Shown one piece after another: positions 1 to 11,661 of a stretch of DNA of 64,000 nucleotides. A program made the translations under genes and the position numbers. The stretch covers positions 310,001 to 374,000 of the forward strand of contig JAGEMR010000004.1 in the NCBI GenBank assembly GCA_021030915.1, written 5' to 3'. This stretch comes from Astrothelium macrocarpum (Eukaryota > Ascomycota > Dothideomycetes > Trypetheliales > Trypetheliaceae). Within the stretch, counting starts at the first letter, position 1. Every line of letters starts with the position of its first letter. The notes beneath the pieces were generated by a model. It saw only the letters and a list, made by a program, of their open reading frames with translations, was not told the DNA's origin and searched no databases.

Positions 1-71
1 AGGGCAGTCAACAGGCCACTGCGGTTATAACATCGAGTTCTGTACCCCAACCTTTCTCCAACAGCCACAGC

Positions 72-1022
72 ATGAGCAGCACAACAACATATCGACTTCC
101 CAACAATCAATCCATAACATCTACTACTTTTGATCCAGCAATCTCCCGACCAAACAGTAGCAGTTTTGATGCCTCTCGACCTTGGCTCAGCCACACATTC
201 GTACCACCTGTCACCTCCCACGAATCCACTCAAATGTCCAACTTAGCTACGGCCCAAGACAACTGGCCCGTCCGGGTTATCATCCATGCCGTCAACTATG
301 ACTCCATGACCCTCTCTGGAACCATGGAAGCCTTCAACGTGCCCAGTCAACCGCCCAGCCTCCTCTTCCCCAACACCGCTTCAAACTCTTCCAACAACTC
401 ACCCTTCCCCACCTCCTTCAACCCACCACCGTCCACCCCCATCATCCCCCCGACCGCCAAACCAATCACCACCTACCTCGAAGGCGAGATCCTCGACTTC
501 GCCCACCACCACACCCTCCGCACCACCGCCTTCCCCGCCGACCTCCCCACCGACGCCTGCTACTGGCGCAAACTCCCCCCGTTCTCCGCGGCCACCAGCG
601 AGCCGAGCGGCAGCAGCGACGACGACCTCGCGCGCAAGCTGCTCAGCCGCCGCGGCATGGCGGAGCTGCAGGCCGAGTGGATCCTGATGCGGTGGAAGGA
701 GCGCGGCTTCGTGCGGACCGTGGGGCGCGACGCATGGGGCCGCTACGCGGGCTCGGCTGGGGCAGCGGAGGAGCAGCGAGGCGCGCCGGAGGGCGAGGCG
801 GGCCAGGGGGGGATGGAGGTGGAGAAGACGGGCGCTGTGGCGGCTGGGCTGGGAGAAGGACACGGGTTGACGATCTCGGGCTTCTATTATGTGTGTTTGC
901 GCCGCAGTGATGGGCGCATCGAGGGCTTGTACTATGATCCCCAGAGCAGCCCGTACCAGCATCTGCGCTTGAGCCCGCTGCGGGCGCCGGGGATGGGGCT
1001 GGCGGCTTCGGGGTTGAGGTGA
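72..1022 (+). CDS. Gid4/Vid24-family GID ubiquitin-ligase substrate receptor
   Basis: Single-exon frame of 316 aa. In yeast, Gid4/Vid24 is the recognition subunit of the GID/CTLH E3 ligase, binding N-degrons of gluconeogenic enzymes. The conserved beta-barrel is visible in pieces: VNYDSMTLSGTMEAFN near residue 75, YLEGEILDF and HTLRTT near 135-150, DACYWRKLPPF near 160, MAELQAEWILMRWKERGFV near 195, and ISGFYYVCLRRSDGRIEG followed by YYDPQSSPYQHLRL near 270-300. This is the family's strand order through to its C-terminal end. The N-terminal 60 residues are Ser/Thr/Pro-rich and unconserved, as in other fungal members. A low-complexity Gly/Ala/Glu insert at about 225-260 is very GC-rich and interrupts the barrel between two strands. 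The first ATG of the open frame is taken; upstream sequence is cut by the window edge, so an extra 5' exon cannot be excluded. Gid4 and Gid10 paralogues cannot be separated here. Confidence 0.9.
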   Translation: MSSTTTYRLPNNQSITSTTFDPAISRPNSSSFDASRPWLSHTFVPPVTSHESTQMSNLATAQDNWPVRVIIHAVNYDSMTLSGTMEAFNVPSQPPSLLFPNTASNSSNNSPFPTSFNPPPSTPIIPPTAKPITTYLEGEILDFAHHHTLRTTAFPADLPTDACYWRKLPPFSAATSEPSGSSDDDLARKLLSRRGMAELQAEWILMRWKERGFVRTVGRDAWGRYAGSAGAAEEQRGAPEGEAGQGGMEVEKTGAVAAGLGEGHGLTISGFYYVCLRRSDGRIEGLYYDPQSSPYQHLRLSPLRAPGMGLAASGLR

Positions 1023-1455
1023 GAGTGGGGAGGTTCATGAGGGTGCTGTTTTTTGGTGTGGGAGGAGACTGTTTGGGTGGTCATTCTTGTTCTATTGGGT
1101 GGTATTTTCCGAGCTATTGTGATGCATTATTGGGACGAGGTATTGTTGCGCAGCATTTGCATGGTATAGGCATGGCGTTTACTTGGGACCATCTGATTGA
1201 GCCAATGGAGGCAAGCCGATGGCGAGCATTTTTACAAGAGGGCGTTGTGAAATTGGCGGGTCTGAATTACTGCTTAAACTTTAAATCCTGTTGACTTGAA
1301 TTCTAAGAAGACCCTTATCGATGATGCAAGAAGCAAAAGATACTTCTACATTTGGGAGTATCCATTTTTTGGTGGTGAATCGTGATGCACCGATTGACTC
1401 AATCCCTCAGTAAAATGCTCGCAAAAACATAGAAGTACAGCCAGCAAGTCTATCG
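1023..1455. other. Convergent intergenic, 3' ends of Gid4 and eS12
   Basis: Holds the two 3' untranslated regions. No gene or repeat seen. Confidence 0.6.
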
Positions 1456-2096
1456 CTATTGCTCGGTCTGGAAGTAATTAAGCAAGATGGTGCGTTCCTG
1501 AGATTCTTCACCCCAATCGCGGACAACGACGCAAGAACAGTTGACGACTTTGCGGGGGTTGCCTTCGCGATCAATTTGGCCTTTGCACAGCTCGTTAGCA
1601 AGTTTCTTTTCAAACCTGGCCTCGCAGTTTAGTCAAAAAGGGCGAGATGGCGAGCACTTACACAAGCCAGCCCATTCTCCCAACTGCTTGCCATCGCCGA
1701 CCTTGATCAGCGGAATCTTGTGCTCTCCGCACAGGGCCACGACGAGCTTCTTATAGGCTTCCTCTTCGCAAGCTTCGTTGAGCACGCACATGTGTGCTTG
1801 TCGTCGATCCAATGCCTTGCTCGCCTCTCGTAGTCCCCGTGCCAGCCCGTCGTGGATGAGAGCAAGTTTCAATACCCCCTTCAGCGCCTCCTGCACCGAC
1901 ATCTGACCTTTGCCAGCGGACGCATCTGCGCTAACCTCGACTTCATCGGCAGCAGCAACGGCGGCGGGGGTCTCTTCTCCGTCCGACTGTGAGAATAGAG
2001 AGCATCAGTAGGGTCATTTTCGAGGAAATGTGGAAGGTGGAGATTCTGGGAATAGGGGATTGGGGGAGCTGAGGGATTGGACGGAATGCATACCAT
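1456..2096 (-). CDS. RPS12: 40S ribosomal protein eS12 (three exons)
   Basis: Exons on the minus strand are 2096-2094 (only the ATG), 1986-1662 and 1580-1456, giving about 150 aa, the normal eS12 length. Introns are 1987-2093 (GTATGC...CACAG) and 1581-1661 (GTAAGT...GCAAAG). The joined protein begins MSDGEETPAA, then a short acidic Ala-rich leader, then the core (MSVQEALKGVLKLALIHDG, ALDRRQAHMCVLNEACEE, KLVVALCGEHKIPLIKV, GEWAGLCQIDREG) and ends DWGEESQERTILLNYFQTEQ. eS12 is a small-subunit beak protein with an L7Ae-like fold. The second junction restores GLC|QIDREG in frame, which fixes the less obvious AAG acceptor. The first coding exon is the initiator codon alone. It is convergent with the Gid4 gene. 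Confidence 0.95.
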
Positions 2097-3152
2097 GATG
2101 AATGCGCTTTAGTAGAGCCTTCAGAAATGTCGGGTGTTCCTCGAAGAGTTGGTTGTTGGAAAGGGAAGACGAAGTCGCGTTCAATGATCAGTTTCAATTT
2201 CGGAGTGTCAGGCGTAGTTTTGGCCTGATTCTGCTCAGTGTGTGGGCATCGCTAGCGCGGCATTTGCCGGCGCCGAAGTCCAGGCTAGAGCTATTTACGG
2301 AGTACAACACTTCCTCAACTGCCTGCATGATGCAGTCCACATGTGTGGAAACGCAAACTGACCATGGGAAGAGCCAGCAGATTGTCTATACGTTCTCAAA
2401 GCTCTACCGTTACCTTTGATCGCTAAGACTCTGCGAACAGCATGTGCAATCCTCCAGTCATTGAATGTTGACTACTAGACTTGTGTTGCAAAAGCGCGTT
2501 CAGAGAACGAGGAAGAGCGAATACCTTAGTGTATCGTTGCATGCCTTGAGGCACACTCGTGTCCAGTGATGTCATGTTTGAGTGATGGTCTGATACTTGA
2601 GCCAATGACCAAAAAAATAAATGAGCAATACACTAACTCACTGGAATGCCAAACTTGATTTGGCCGTGAATAGCTTGCTCAAATAGTCGCAGAGAGGGTG
2701 AATGACAGCGTCTCACGGCGACCGAGTGACTCGACCTGTGGACCAGAATGCCCTCTGGATACCTGGGTAATTACTACTGCATCCGCCCCTTCCCAATTCC
2801 AATCCACCCATATTCTCACTCCACTGGAGCAAGTACAATTTTTCTACCTACGAATGACAGCTTCATGCCCAATCGAGGCCTTCGGCTCGAGTCAAAATCT
2901 TTTAAGATCGGTCTTGCTGCTCATTTCCCATACGATCCAGTTCTGCGACCACGCTTCTCAACCAAATCAACTCCTCTTGAGCAGGACACGTTCTACGCCT
3001 CGCCTCAGAGTGTGCTCACGGTTCCTTTGGATGACGCTGAAAAATTCCCTATATCGTCGGTGAATAAAGCCTTACTACTGCTCAAGCTTAAAGCTGCGGC
3101 ATTGATCAACATTAGCAACTCTGAAGACCCGTACATCACTCGCTAAGGGAAA
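2097..3152. other. Divergent intergenic between eS12 and Gfd2-like gene, with an open frame
   Basis: The left half is the eS12 promoter. A plus-strand frame is open from 2748 to a TAA at 3144-3146 and is in the same frame as the Gfd2-like start at 3153. Its translation (for example KFPISSVNKALLLLKLKAAA) is not recognised. It may be an N-terminal extension lost by one nonsense change, or chance. Confidence 0.4.
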
Positions 3153-4116
3153 ATGAAGCTCATTGACAGGCAGAAGAGCTTTGCCCAGTCTCTAATGAAA
3201 GCCCAGCAATACTTGGGTTTCAGATCTGGCACTCAGCGTGCAGGTGAGTCTTCTACCTATAGCACCCTTTTGAATTTCGGCATTCACTCAAATCCCATGT
3301 TCAGATTCACCTTTCGGGTGTACGGATTTTGGACAAGATCAAGAAGAAATTTTCAGCTCAATCTTGCGCAGTGTTGAGATTCGCACAGTCAATGTCGATG
3401 AGCCCTGTCCCTACCCCTTCAAAGACTTCGCCTTCCTTGTCAGCGTCGATGTCGAGGCATCAGAAGGTGATGACCGATGCATTCTCGAGATTGGTGTCTC
3501 AACTCTTGACACTATCGACCTCATCGGCCATCACCCCGGCAAACACGGGGCAAATTGGGACTCCTTCATCAACAAACACCATTTCATCATCAAAGAATAC
3601 GAGCATCTGACAAACTCTCGTTTCCTTACTGGCTGCCCAGATAAGTTCCAATTCGGTTCCAGCAAACGTATCAGCATCAACGATGCCGCGGGTGAACTAG
3701 TTAGGCTCTTGAATCCGACCCGTGATACTCCAGCTGTTGAACGTGCTTCTCACTATACGCCTGAACTTCCGGCGTCCGCTTCGACCAGCGGTCCCATCGG
3801 AACTAAGCGCCACGTCGTCCTCGTTGGCCAGAACATTCAGAGCGACATTCGTTACCTATCCAAAGGCCTCGGCGGCTTCGATATTCAGCGCCCAATTATG
3901 CCTCCAGGCGACCGAGAAAGCTTGCCTTGTCTTGAGACCCTCGATATTGCGGGCATGTTCCAAGTCCTCCAGCGCAATAGGAATCCGGCGAAGCTGGAAA
4001 CCATGTGCATTGACTTTGGTATTACGCCATGGTATACACATAATGCAGGAAACGATGCAGCATATACGATGCAGGTAATGGTAGCGGCTGCTTTGAAGCC
4101 AGCGGAGATGCTATAG
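3153..4116 (+). CDS. Gfd2/YDR514C-like DEDDh ribonuclease-fold protein
   Basis: Exons 3153-3243 and 3305-4116 (intron GTGAGT...TTCAG) give 300 aa. The joined frame runs ...LRSVEIRTVNVDEPCPYPFK into a 3'-5' exonuclease-like (RNase H fold) domain. FLVSVDVEASE carries the D-x-E of motif I, NWDSFINKHHFIIKEYEHLTN and GCPDKFQFG are hallmarks of the Gfd2-like family, VVLVGQNIQSDIRYL carries motif II, and HNAGNDAAYTMQ carries the H-x(4)-D of motif III. All four acidic positions and the histidine appear present, so nuclease activity is possible. Yeast Gfd2 was named for a genetic link to the mRNA-export helicase Dbp5; most filamentous-fungal members are uncharacterised. The N-terminus is uncertain: the same frame stays open upstream from 2748 and is broken only by TAA at 3144-3146. 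Confidence 0.8.
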
Positions 4117-5541
4117 TTTAGTGCTTTGAATCATGCGAGGGGGATCCTCCTTTGATTGCCAGGAGCCAATGCATTACTGTGGATCTAGAGCAGAAGAATG
4201 AACACAAGCTGCTTTTCGCTATCTCTGGCTAATACTGAATCTGCACCTTGGAACAATCCCGGTCAATATCAAGTAGATTTGCAGACGAGAAAATTGCTTT
4301 GCAGTCAATAGAACTATCACTTCCACAATTATCATCTCTTCAATGTCTTCAATTCGAGAGATCAAGATGAGGACTAAGTCTTGAGCTTTGGCAATGCACA
4401 GGAGTAGATGAAGGGAGAATGGTGAGCTCTGGAGAAATGTTAGAGTAAGAATCCTTAATTGCGAAATATGAGCTAAGATAAAGCAAATTGTCTACTAGAT
4501 ATATCTAGATTATCATATAGCTGTAAAACAGGCCGTTTCAGAAGAGTCCACAAGAGTTGGACTAAAGTATGTTGACAAGGGTTGCGGATAACACAGCCAG
4601 AGAAGTTCGAAATGAATGATTGATGTAAAGAGTCTACAAAAAAACGCATTCTACAGTGTGGCGCTCAGTCTCGTCATCAAAGAGTGTCATTGATGTGGAG
4701 TTCGGTATAGCCAAACAAGTCTAACTCCAAATCAATGACGCCGATTAATTTTACATATCACCGTCAGAGCACTCCGGAAATGCTAACGCGGAAAGCAGCA
4801 ACCGACTTGATTCTCAGCAGGTTGGCCGCATTGAGGCACGTAGAAGCTGTCAAAGTCGCCGCATACTGGTCTATCACGATGATTCCAACACCATTTTTGC
4901 AAGTCGCAGATCTACTCACGTCCTTACTCGTCCAGCTATGGGATTCGTAAGTGAACCGAACATAACCATGCTCGTTTTCCACGTTGATAGGATCACCAAG
5001 ATCTCCATTGGTGAGGTTTTGCTGCGGCGTTTGGTAAACGGTGTCCTTGATATGGCAAAATCCGAGTGAGCAAGGAAAATGCAGAGGTGCACTGGTTCAC
5101 GCTGGGATGGGCTGAGATTCGATCTCGCGCAATGTGGAAGTTTCTCTTTGCTTTAGATACGAAACGATCACGAGGACTTCTTATGCAAAGTTGCGATCCA
5201 AGATCCTGGAGCATCAGCACTCAATGAAACAATTCTTTGGAACAGTGATATAGTTGTAATACAACTAGTTATTGCTAGGTCCTGGAAATTGAACTTTCTA
5301 AATTGTATCCACCAAAGCAGCTGATAAATTTGCCACAAGGACTGCCCTTATAGATAAGATGTGGGCTTAGGTAGTGTTGTCAACAAAAACCTAAAAGCAA
5401 AACCTAACTCAAAAGTCATATGCATTATGGTGTCTGTTCCATGCCTTGCCCCAAGCTTTAGCGAGTGTTTTCCGAAAAACGCCGTTGCGATGATCCCTAT
5501 TCATGTCCATACTTGATCATTTTGTACAATATCGACTAGAA
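4117..5541. other. Intergenic with an unrecognised minus-strand open frame
   Basis: AT-rich at 4450-4550. On the minus strand a frame open from about 5160 to 4764 reads FCHIKDTVYQTPQQNLTNG and ENEHGYVRFTYESHSWTSK, which looks protein-like with an N-glycosylation site, but no start, signal peptide or family could be assigned. The rest shows nothing. Confidence 0.3.
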
Positions 5542-8107
5542 TCAAGATGAACCGCCCAAACCAGCAGAGTAAGCAAGGTACCAGGTCCTTGAGGCACCTC
5601 CATCCAGATAGCTAGCGTTGAAGTTTGGGTCATTGAACCAGTTGAAGCTCGTTGTAGGGTCGATAAGCGCAAGATTAGCGTAAAGAATACCGCGCCAACC
5701 ACCATCGGTCGAGTCTACCCGTCCATTGGAGAAATACTGGTTCCATTCTTCTTCAACAAAAGTGGCGTTCCGGGTGAAAGCTGACGAAGGCACCAGCGGG
5801 ATCATATGGATGCCCTCAATGTACTCAGGTGCATTACCAAAGTAGGTAGTGTGGTCGATTTTGTTCTCGAATAGTATTCCAGACACGCGATTACCGACAA
5901 AGTCAGCGGGCTCAATGGTGTTTCCATCTTGGTAGAGAAAGTAGTTGCTCAAGGCACGTTTCTGAACAGCGAGCTGGAGGTTGCCACGAGCCTCCATATT
6001 TGGATCGCCGATAATCTGACCCCACATCTTCATTCCGTAGAGACTGAGCGAGTCTTCAGAAGATGACTCTTCATCCTTGCCGTCGCCGGTCTCCAAAATG
6101 CCGTGCGCCCAACTGTGACCGTGGTACCAGTCAAAGTTGCGACTGAAGGGGAAGTATCCGTCATCAGCGCCGTTCGCGTAGTCACGAACAAGCATGTTCA
6201 CCCAATCTTTATTTGCTCCCTTGTTGACGGTGAGCCAGTTCGGGTCAAGGTATGCAATAAGAGCTGCGGCATAGACAAAGTATCCATAATGAAAGTGGTG
6301 GTCGTTGTAACAAGTGTTGCCAAAGTCAGCGCCACAATAGGGATCAGAACCGCCATAGCTAGCAGTGCTCACCGCACCTTTCCAAACAGTATCATAGGCC
6401 AGAGGGAAAATTTGGGTATTGTTAACGAAAGTGTTGTATGCGGACTCGAGATTCTCCAGGCCAGAAGTGGCTGTACCGCTATTATCTCCTGCAAGAGTGT
6501 TGACAGCATACACAATTTGGGCAAATTTAGCGAGAGCTTTGCCAGAGTAATACATGCTGTTTAGGTCGGTTTGAGAATCAATGTCTTCAGCTAATTCAAC
6601 AGCACCTGCACTAATGACGGCTTGAGCGGCAGAAGAGGAAAGGGTTTTGGTGCTCTGCCCCGTGCTAGCATTCCATGGTGAGAAGCCAATCATCGTTGGT
6701 AGATCGCTCTCAACCATTGTGAATTGATCTGAGGAAACAGCCGTGGCCATGCCTTTCGTAGTGGTGACCAATTGAAGTGACGAAATAACAGATCCAGAAG
6801 TCACGCTATCAAACGATTGAATGTGATGGGGAAGTGCCCACATCAACAAGGTTGTGTTGCCTGTTGAGAGCCCAGACTTATTGAAGCCAAGAGTATAACT
6901 ACCGGTAGTACCATCAACCTGTCCAGTTAATGAGACGCCGGTAGCATAGACGCCGGCGGCAGCATCGTAAACAGCTTCCCCAGTAGTATTAGCCGGATTC
7001 TTAGCAACCTGAATAGTGCCAGTAAATCCTGCCGGGCCAGTGATGAGAGAGGTATTCTGAAGGTTGAATGTTGGCGCACCAGCAGCACCAGTAGGTGTTA
7101 CATAAATAAGCCAGTTGGATTGATCATTCAGAACAGCTCTCCACTTAAAGACACCGCCATTGGACACAGGTCCAACATAAGTGAGTGTACTGAAGAAGAC
7201 TGTTGATTGAAGCCAGGGCGTAGCACCACCGTAAACTCCAGTCACAAAGCCCATGCCCTGAACGAGTGGAAAGGAAATGAGGGGATCCGCATTCGGAGTG
7301 GCGGCCAAGTTGACATTTCCAGAAAAAGCAGTCAAGGTGTCAGTGGTTAATGACGTAGTACTGCCAAGTTCTGCAGCCGAGAATACGACTGATTCGATTC
7401 CGATAGGATTGACAAAATACTCCAACGGCGGAGTGCCAGGAGCCCACGCGAGCTGGTCACGTTCAGTATGGGAAACGCCCAAACCCCAGCTACCAGAGAC
7501 CCCGCCTCCTTTCTGCCAAGTAAGAGAATAAGGGTGAGTCCATGTCCCTGATTCCTGATCCCCAAGGAAGAAATTCGCATAGAACTTGTTGGTTCCGATT
7601 GGCGACGTTTGGTTGACGATTCCAGAAGGAGTGACTGGATGGTCCGAACGTGACGAAACTTGCGATGGAGGGGGATCGCTGGCAACAGTAACAAAGATGT
7701 TGGATCCAGTAGCAGCTGAAGGAGCTGTGACTGTGGGGTTGAGAGTGGTACTGGCAGTTGTAATATTACTGATACCGCTCGTTGGGACTACAGTCGTGTT
7801 GACAGGATTACCAGAAGTTGAAGCTGAGGTAACCGATGTAATGACTGTCTGAATTGCATTGTTAGAGTTTAATAAAGCCATGTTGAGTTTCGAGTCAAAG
7901 ACTCTGAGCATGACTTACTCCAGTGGTTGCCGGAATTGTGGTGGAAGCAGTCTGGGTTGTCAGAACTATTTTTGCAAAAGTAGTAGAAGGTTGAGCAGGA
8001 ATTTTCAGGTCAACAGCCCGTTGCTCCAGTTCGCCAGGTGGAAGACATGAAGAAAGGGTAACAAATTGGGCAATGCCCAGTACCAAAGTGGAAAATTGAA
8101 CCATCAT
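5542..8107 (-). CDS. GH81 endo-1,3-beta-glucanase, secreted
   Basis: Exons 8107-7919 and 7848-5542 (70-nt intron, GTAAGT...TTCAG) give about 831 aa. The start at 8107 places a signal peptide first (MMVQFSTLVLGIAQFVTL, cleavage near SSC), followed by a Ser/Thr-rich linker of about 100 residues. The GH81 beta-sandwich begins near FYANFFLGDQ and SLTWQ. Further on come NDHHFHYGYFVYAAALI (about residue 577) and GHSWAHGILETGDGKDEESS (about 645-660), the family's catalytic region, with the Glu of the EESSSE stretch the presumed catalytic residue. The length matches secreted fungal Eng-type enzymes that hydrolyse cell-wall beta-1,3-glucan in septum resolution, autolysis or mycoparasitism. An upstream in-frame ATG at 8215 exists but would bury the signal peptide. 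Confidence 0.93.
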
Positions 8108-9682
8108 CAAAGGGTTGGAGAATGAGTGACTAAGAAGCGTAATGCTGCTTCGAGCAGCGGCAAAGATTTTTAAATGAGCGAACGACCCGTATGCTCTATG
8201 GCACAAATCTGACAAGGAAAACGAATGTATGCAAGCTCAGCAAAGCAAGAAAATGCAGGCTTGGTGGCTCACGAGCTGCTGGGCCTGATCATATGAACGA
8301 AGCAGATGTTTAATATAGAGAAGGCAGGTCTCATCGGGCTAAGCCGCCCCTGACCTGTGCACCACACCTACCTAACCCACCAGCTCTAAGCAGGCAACCG
8401 GTAGGACGAATTGACGCCACCGGTAATAATCGCAAGCGCGAATATGTTCTTGCGTTGGGGATCAAGCAGGAGTTGCCTCCCTGGCTTCCTAATCTTGATG
8501 GCTTTGTATCACGGCCAATGAGAAGCGTTCCTGCATAGGGTAGTCGATGGCGTACGGGCACCAAACCATTTCCAGATAGGCAAGTAGGGGCTGCACCCGA
8601 AGGATCAAGGAATGCGCGAACGCCGCTTTTGTTGGCTGCGCTCCGGAGCATATTACAGGTCTGCAAATAGGGCCATTGCTATGGTTTACCTTCTCGACAT
8701 CCTAGACCAGGAGAAATCTATGAAAACCGTCTTCAACATCATTGGTGCAAAGCGCGCATTCTCAACTCCGAAGCTCACCAGACTTTACCCTCGGCATTTG
8801 AATTCGCAATCGCATCGGCAGGCGAAAAAGCGTGCATGGGACGTCGAATCTGTTAGTAATTTGCTTGCCTTCACCATCGACCGCCTGAGCTAGATTGCTC
8901 GTCATGGTCAGCTTCAAGTCGGGTCAACTCCAAGTCCGGTCATCTCATCCGGAGCAAGTGCCAAGATGTCAAACCGCCGTTGATCATCCGTGACACCCTT
9001 CTCGCAAGAGTGGCAGTCGGCTCCGAAACAAGAGAGAGAATGGAGCAGATGACAGGCGCACCACCACTTCTTCCTCGTTGACAGCGGGATGTCGCGCATG
9101 GCATGGGGCCAAATAGCAACAAGGCGCGGTGCCTTTTGAATGGTGAGACGGCGCAGCGACAGTCAAATCGCGCAGCCAACGAGCAACGCGAAAGGCCGGT
9201 CAAGGGATTTGGAGGGTAGGAGCAGACTGAGGAGATGACTTGCAGATGAGTTTGAAGCATTGGGCACGCGCTCGACAAAGCGGGGAGGCCGAATAAGCGA
9301 CTTAGGTAATATTCTGCCGAAAGGCGGTCAATTTTGACCAAGCCAGTCAACCTTGGATTTCTCTTTTCAAAATAGGAAATTAGGTTTTACGACCAAAGCC
9401 CTGGATACACAAGCATACCTGACACATCGAGTTTTTTCTTGTTAATCTCGAAATTTGCCACCTCATAATGCTGTAGGCAAGGTTTTGGAAGACCCTGACG
9501 TCACTTACTAAATTACTTGCTCCAACTCGAAATTCACTTGCGTGCCCAGTTAATCGTTGCATCAACCGGCCGTCTTGCTCATTCTCCATCTACCATATCG
9601 CGGATGAGCAATCCTGCTCGACTGCAAGCTTATTGATACTATACGAAACACAGTGCGCGTGGTTCTCCTGTTTACTGCCATA
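8108..9682. other. Divergent intergenic between GH81 and TPT1
   Basis: Promoters of both genes. A plus frame at 8612-8893 (93 aa) overlaps an equally long minus frame and matches nothing known. No repeat or RNA gene recognised. Confidence 0.5.
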
Positions 9683-10831
9683 ATGCCTGGCCGTAGAGGA
9701 GGACGAGGTGGTAGTCGTGGAGGCTTGCCCAGAGAGGTCCAGGTATCCAAGAAGGTGAGCTGGTTACTGCGTCATGGGGCGGAACAGGAAGGCTTCAAGC
9801 TCGGAGATGGCGGCTATGTAAGCGTTGCGGATGTTGTACGTCCTTTCGGTTTCCCCGTTTCTCCACATAATGACCCACTGCATGGTTTGTAGTACATGTC
9901 ACCTGTCTCTTGCCGATCTTGCGCGATCATGTGCTCCACATAAAGCCAGTTGCATTCTCATGCTTCATTGATTAGAAAGAAATTGGTCTGCGCATACGTT
10001 TTGAACACATACCTTCCTACTGGCACGCCTAACCAAGTTCAGCTTGATAGCCGGGCTCTCAAGTCCCTGAAAGTCAACTTTGACGAGTTACGAAGTATTG
10101 TCGCGGAAAACGACAAGCAACGTTTCTCGCTTATCCCAAAGTCATCCTTCGAGCAACGCATCGCCAAAGTTCCTATTGACGACGCTGCTACAGCTACAGC
10201 CTCGGATAACTCAACCATCGAATTTGAAGTCGATACTCGGAATGACGTATCAGATACCTCCAATGACCCCGCGGACTTCATGATACGTGCCAATCAAGGA
10301 CACAGTCTAACCATTGATGTCGAAGGTCTTCTCGAGCCCGTTAGTCTGGAGAGCGCACCACCTCTGTGTGTCCATGGTACTACCCACCACGCCTGGCCTT
10401 TGATTCTGGAATCAGGCGGACTGAAACGAATGACAAGAACGCACGTACACTTTGCTCCCGGATTGCCTGAGGGAATGAACATGCTACCAAACGATGACGA
10501 GGCCAGCAAGGCAGACCATAGTGCAACCTCGCCATTGCAACCTCGAGAGGCGCCTGTGATTTCTGGTATGCGCTTGACATCCTCAATACTAATCTACATT
10601 GATCTTCCTTCTGCGCTGTCGTCGGGTCTCCAATTCTATCGTAGTGAGAATGGCGTCTTGCTCTGTGCGGGCGAAGCACAAACAGGCGTCATTCCCCTGC
10701 GATTTTTCCAGCGCGTCGAGGAGAGGAGAGACGGGTATGGCATTTTGATGCGTAATGGAGAGGTTGTCAAGGAAGCGCCTGCACGTTGGCGATCAGGCAA
10801 ATCTGGTGGTAGAGGAAAAACTGGAAGGTGA
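9683..10831 (+). CDS. TPT1: tRNA 2'-phosphotransferase (Tpt1/KptA)
   Basis: Exons 9683-9835 and 10043-10831 (207-nt intron, GTACGT...TTCAG) give 313 aa. Tpt1 removes the 2'-phosphate left at the splice junction by fungal tRNA ligase, using NAD+ and releasing ADP-ribose 1'',2''-cyclic phosphate. The catalytic Arg-His-Arg-Arg set is recognisable: VSWLLRHGA (about residues 25-33), FMIRANQGHS (about 132), LCVHGTTHHAWPLI (about 160) with RTHVHFA, and LQFYRSENGVLLC (about 247). An RGG-rich N-terminus (MPGRRGGRGG) precedes the domain, and an acidic Ser/Thr-rich insert of about 45 residues sits before the RANQGHS motif. The intron falls in the winged-helix N-lobe (ADV|LDSRALKSL). An ATG 30 nt upstream (9653) is in frame but lacks the RGG context as start. 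Confidence 0.92.
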
Positions 10832-11661
10832 GGAAGTGGTATTAGAGACGAGTGACTACGAAGGGGACTGGGCGCGTTCGGATACGAGCCAAATGATATT
10901 GACATATATACGGCCTTGACACAGAGCTCGGGCATTCAGTGAAGCGCTGAAATCGAATAACAGACATTTGCTACCAGGACGCCATCTGGTTGAACCAAAA
11001 CGATCCGAAATTCCGGAGATCGAGTTCGGGCTGGCTAAGAGGCAATATTGGCTCGCAAATACCGTTTTCGACGACATTCATTTGCACACGAAGATGTGTA
11101 CCCTGCTGTGCGAGCGATCAACTCATCCGTTCCCTATCTCCATAAGAATCTCGTCTACGCGATTTGCAATACTCTAAGTAGAAGGTCTAGGATGCTAGGC
11201 TCAAGCTCGTTCGCTTGCATCGGATCAAAATTCGTGTAGAAAAAAGCAGTCGTGCGCTCGGAACATTTGGAGGCGATCGCGGCTGCTCCCATAATCCAGT
11301 AAGACTCATGATTCAATACGTAAGCAATTGTTACTTGCAAAGTATACACACTCAATTGTCCCCTTCAGAAAGCAGAAATGTGCAGTTGTTATCTAGAGGC
11401 TGCCAATTTAGGGAATTAGCTAGCGCCCCCACGAACAATTACCGCACACGCTAAAATTTTAATGGTGTAGGGTAGAGATGATCCGTCACAACCGCCTTAC
11501 CTCAACACCTATGAACGCTAGGCAGACCGCTTTGATGCCATCCCCGCAAAATTCGATGTCCGGCTCGTCTATTTTCTTCTGACAATTCCTTTGCTAGATA
11601 CCAGCAATCCATGGCATTTTCCCTTCCAAGCGTTGCAAGATTTCGCCGCCCCTAGCATAAG
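10832..11661. other. Intergenic between TPT1 and the SLC4 transporter
   Basis: 3' region of TPT1 and promoter and leader of the transporter. Several short overlapping frames without recognisable content. Confidence 0.5.

Noticed and set aside
399..1038. Two minus-strand frames opposite Gid4
   Set aside because: They shadow the GC-rich part of a gene whose plus-strand motifs are clearly conserved.
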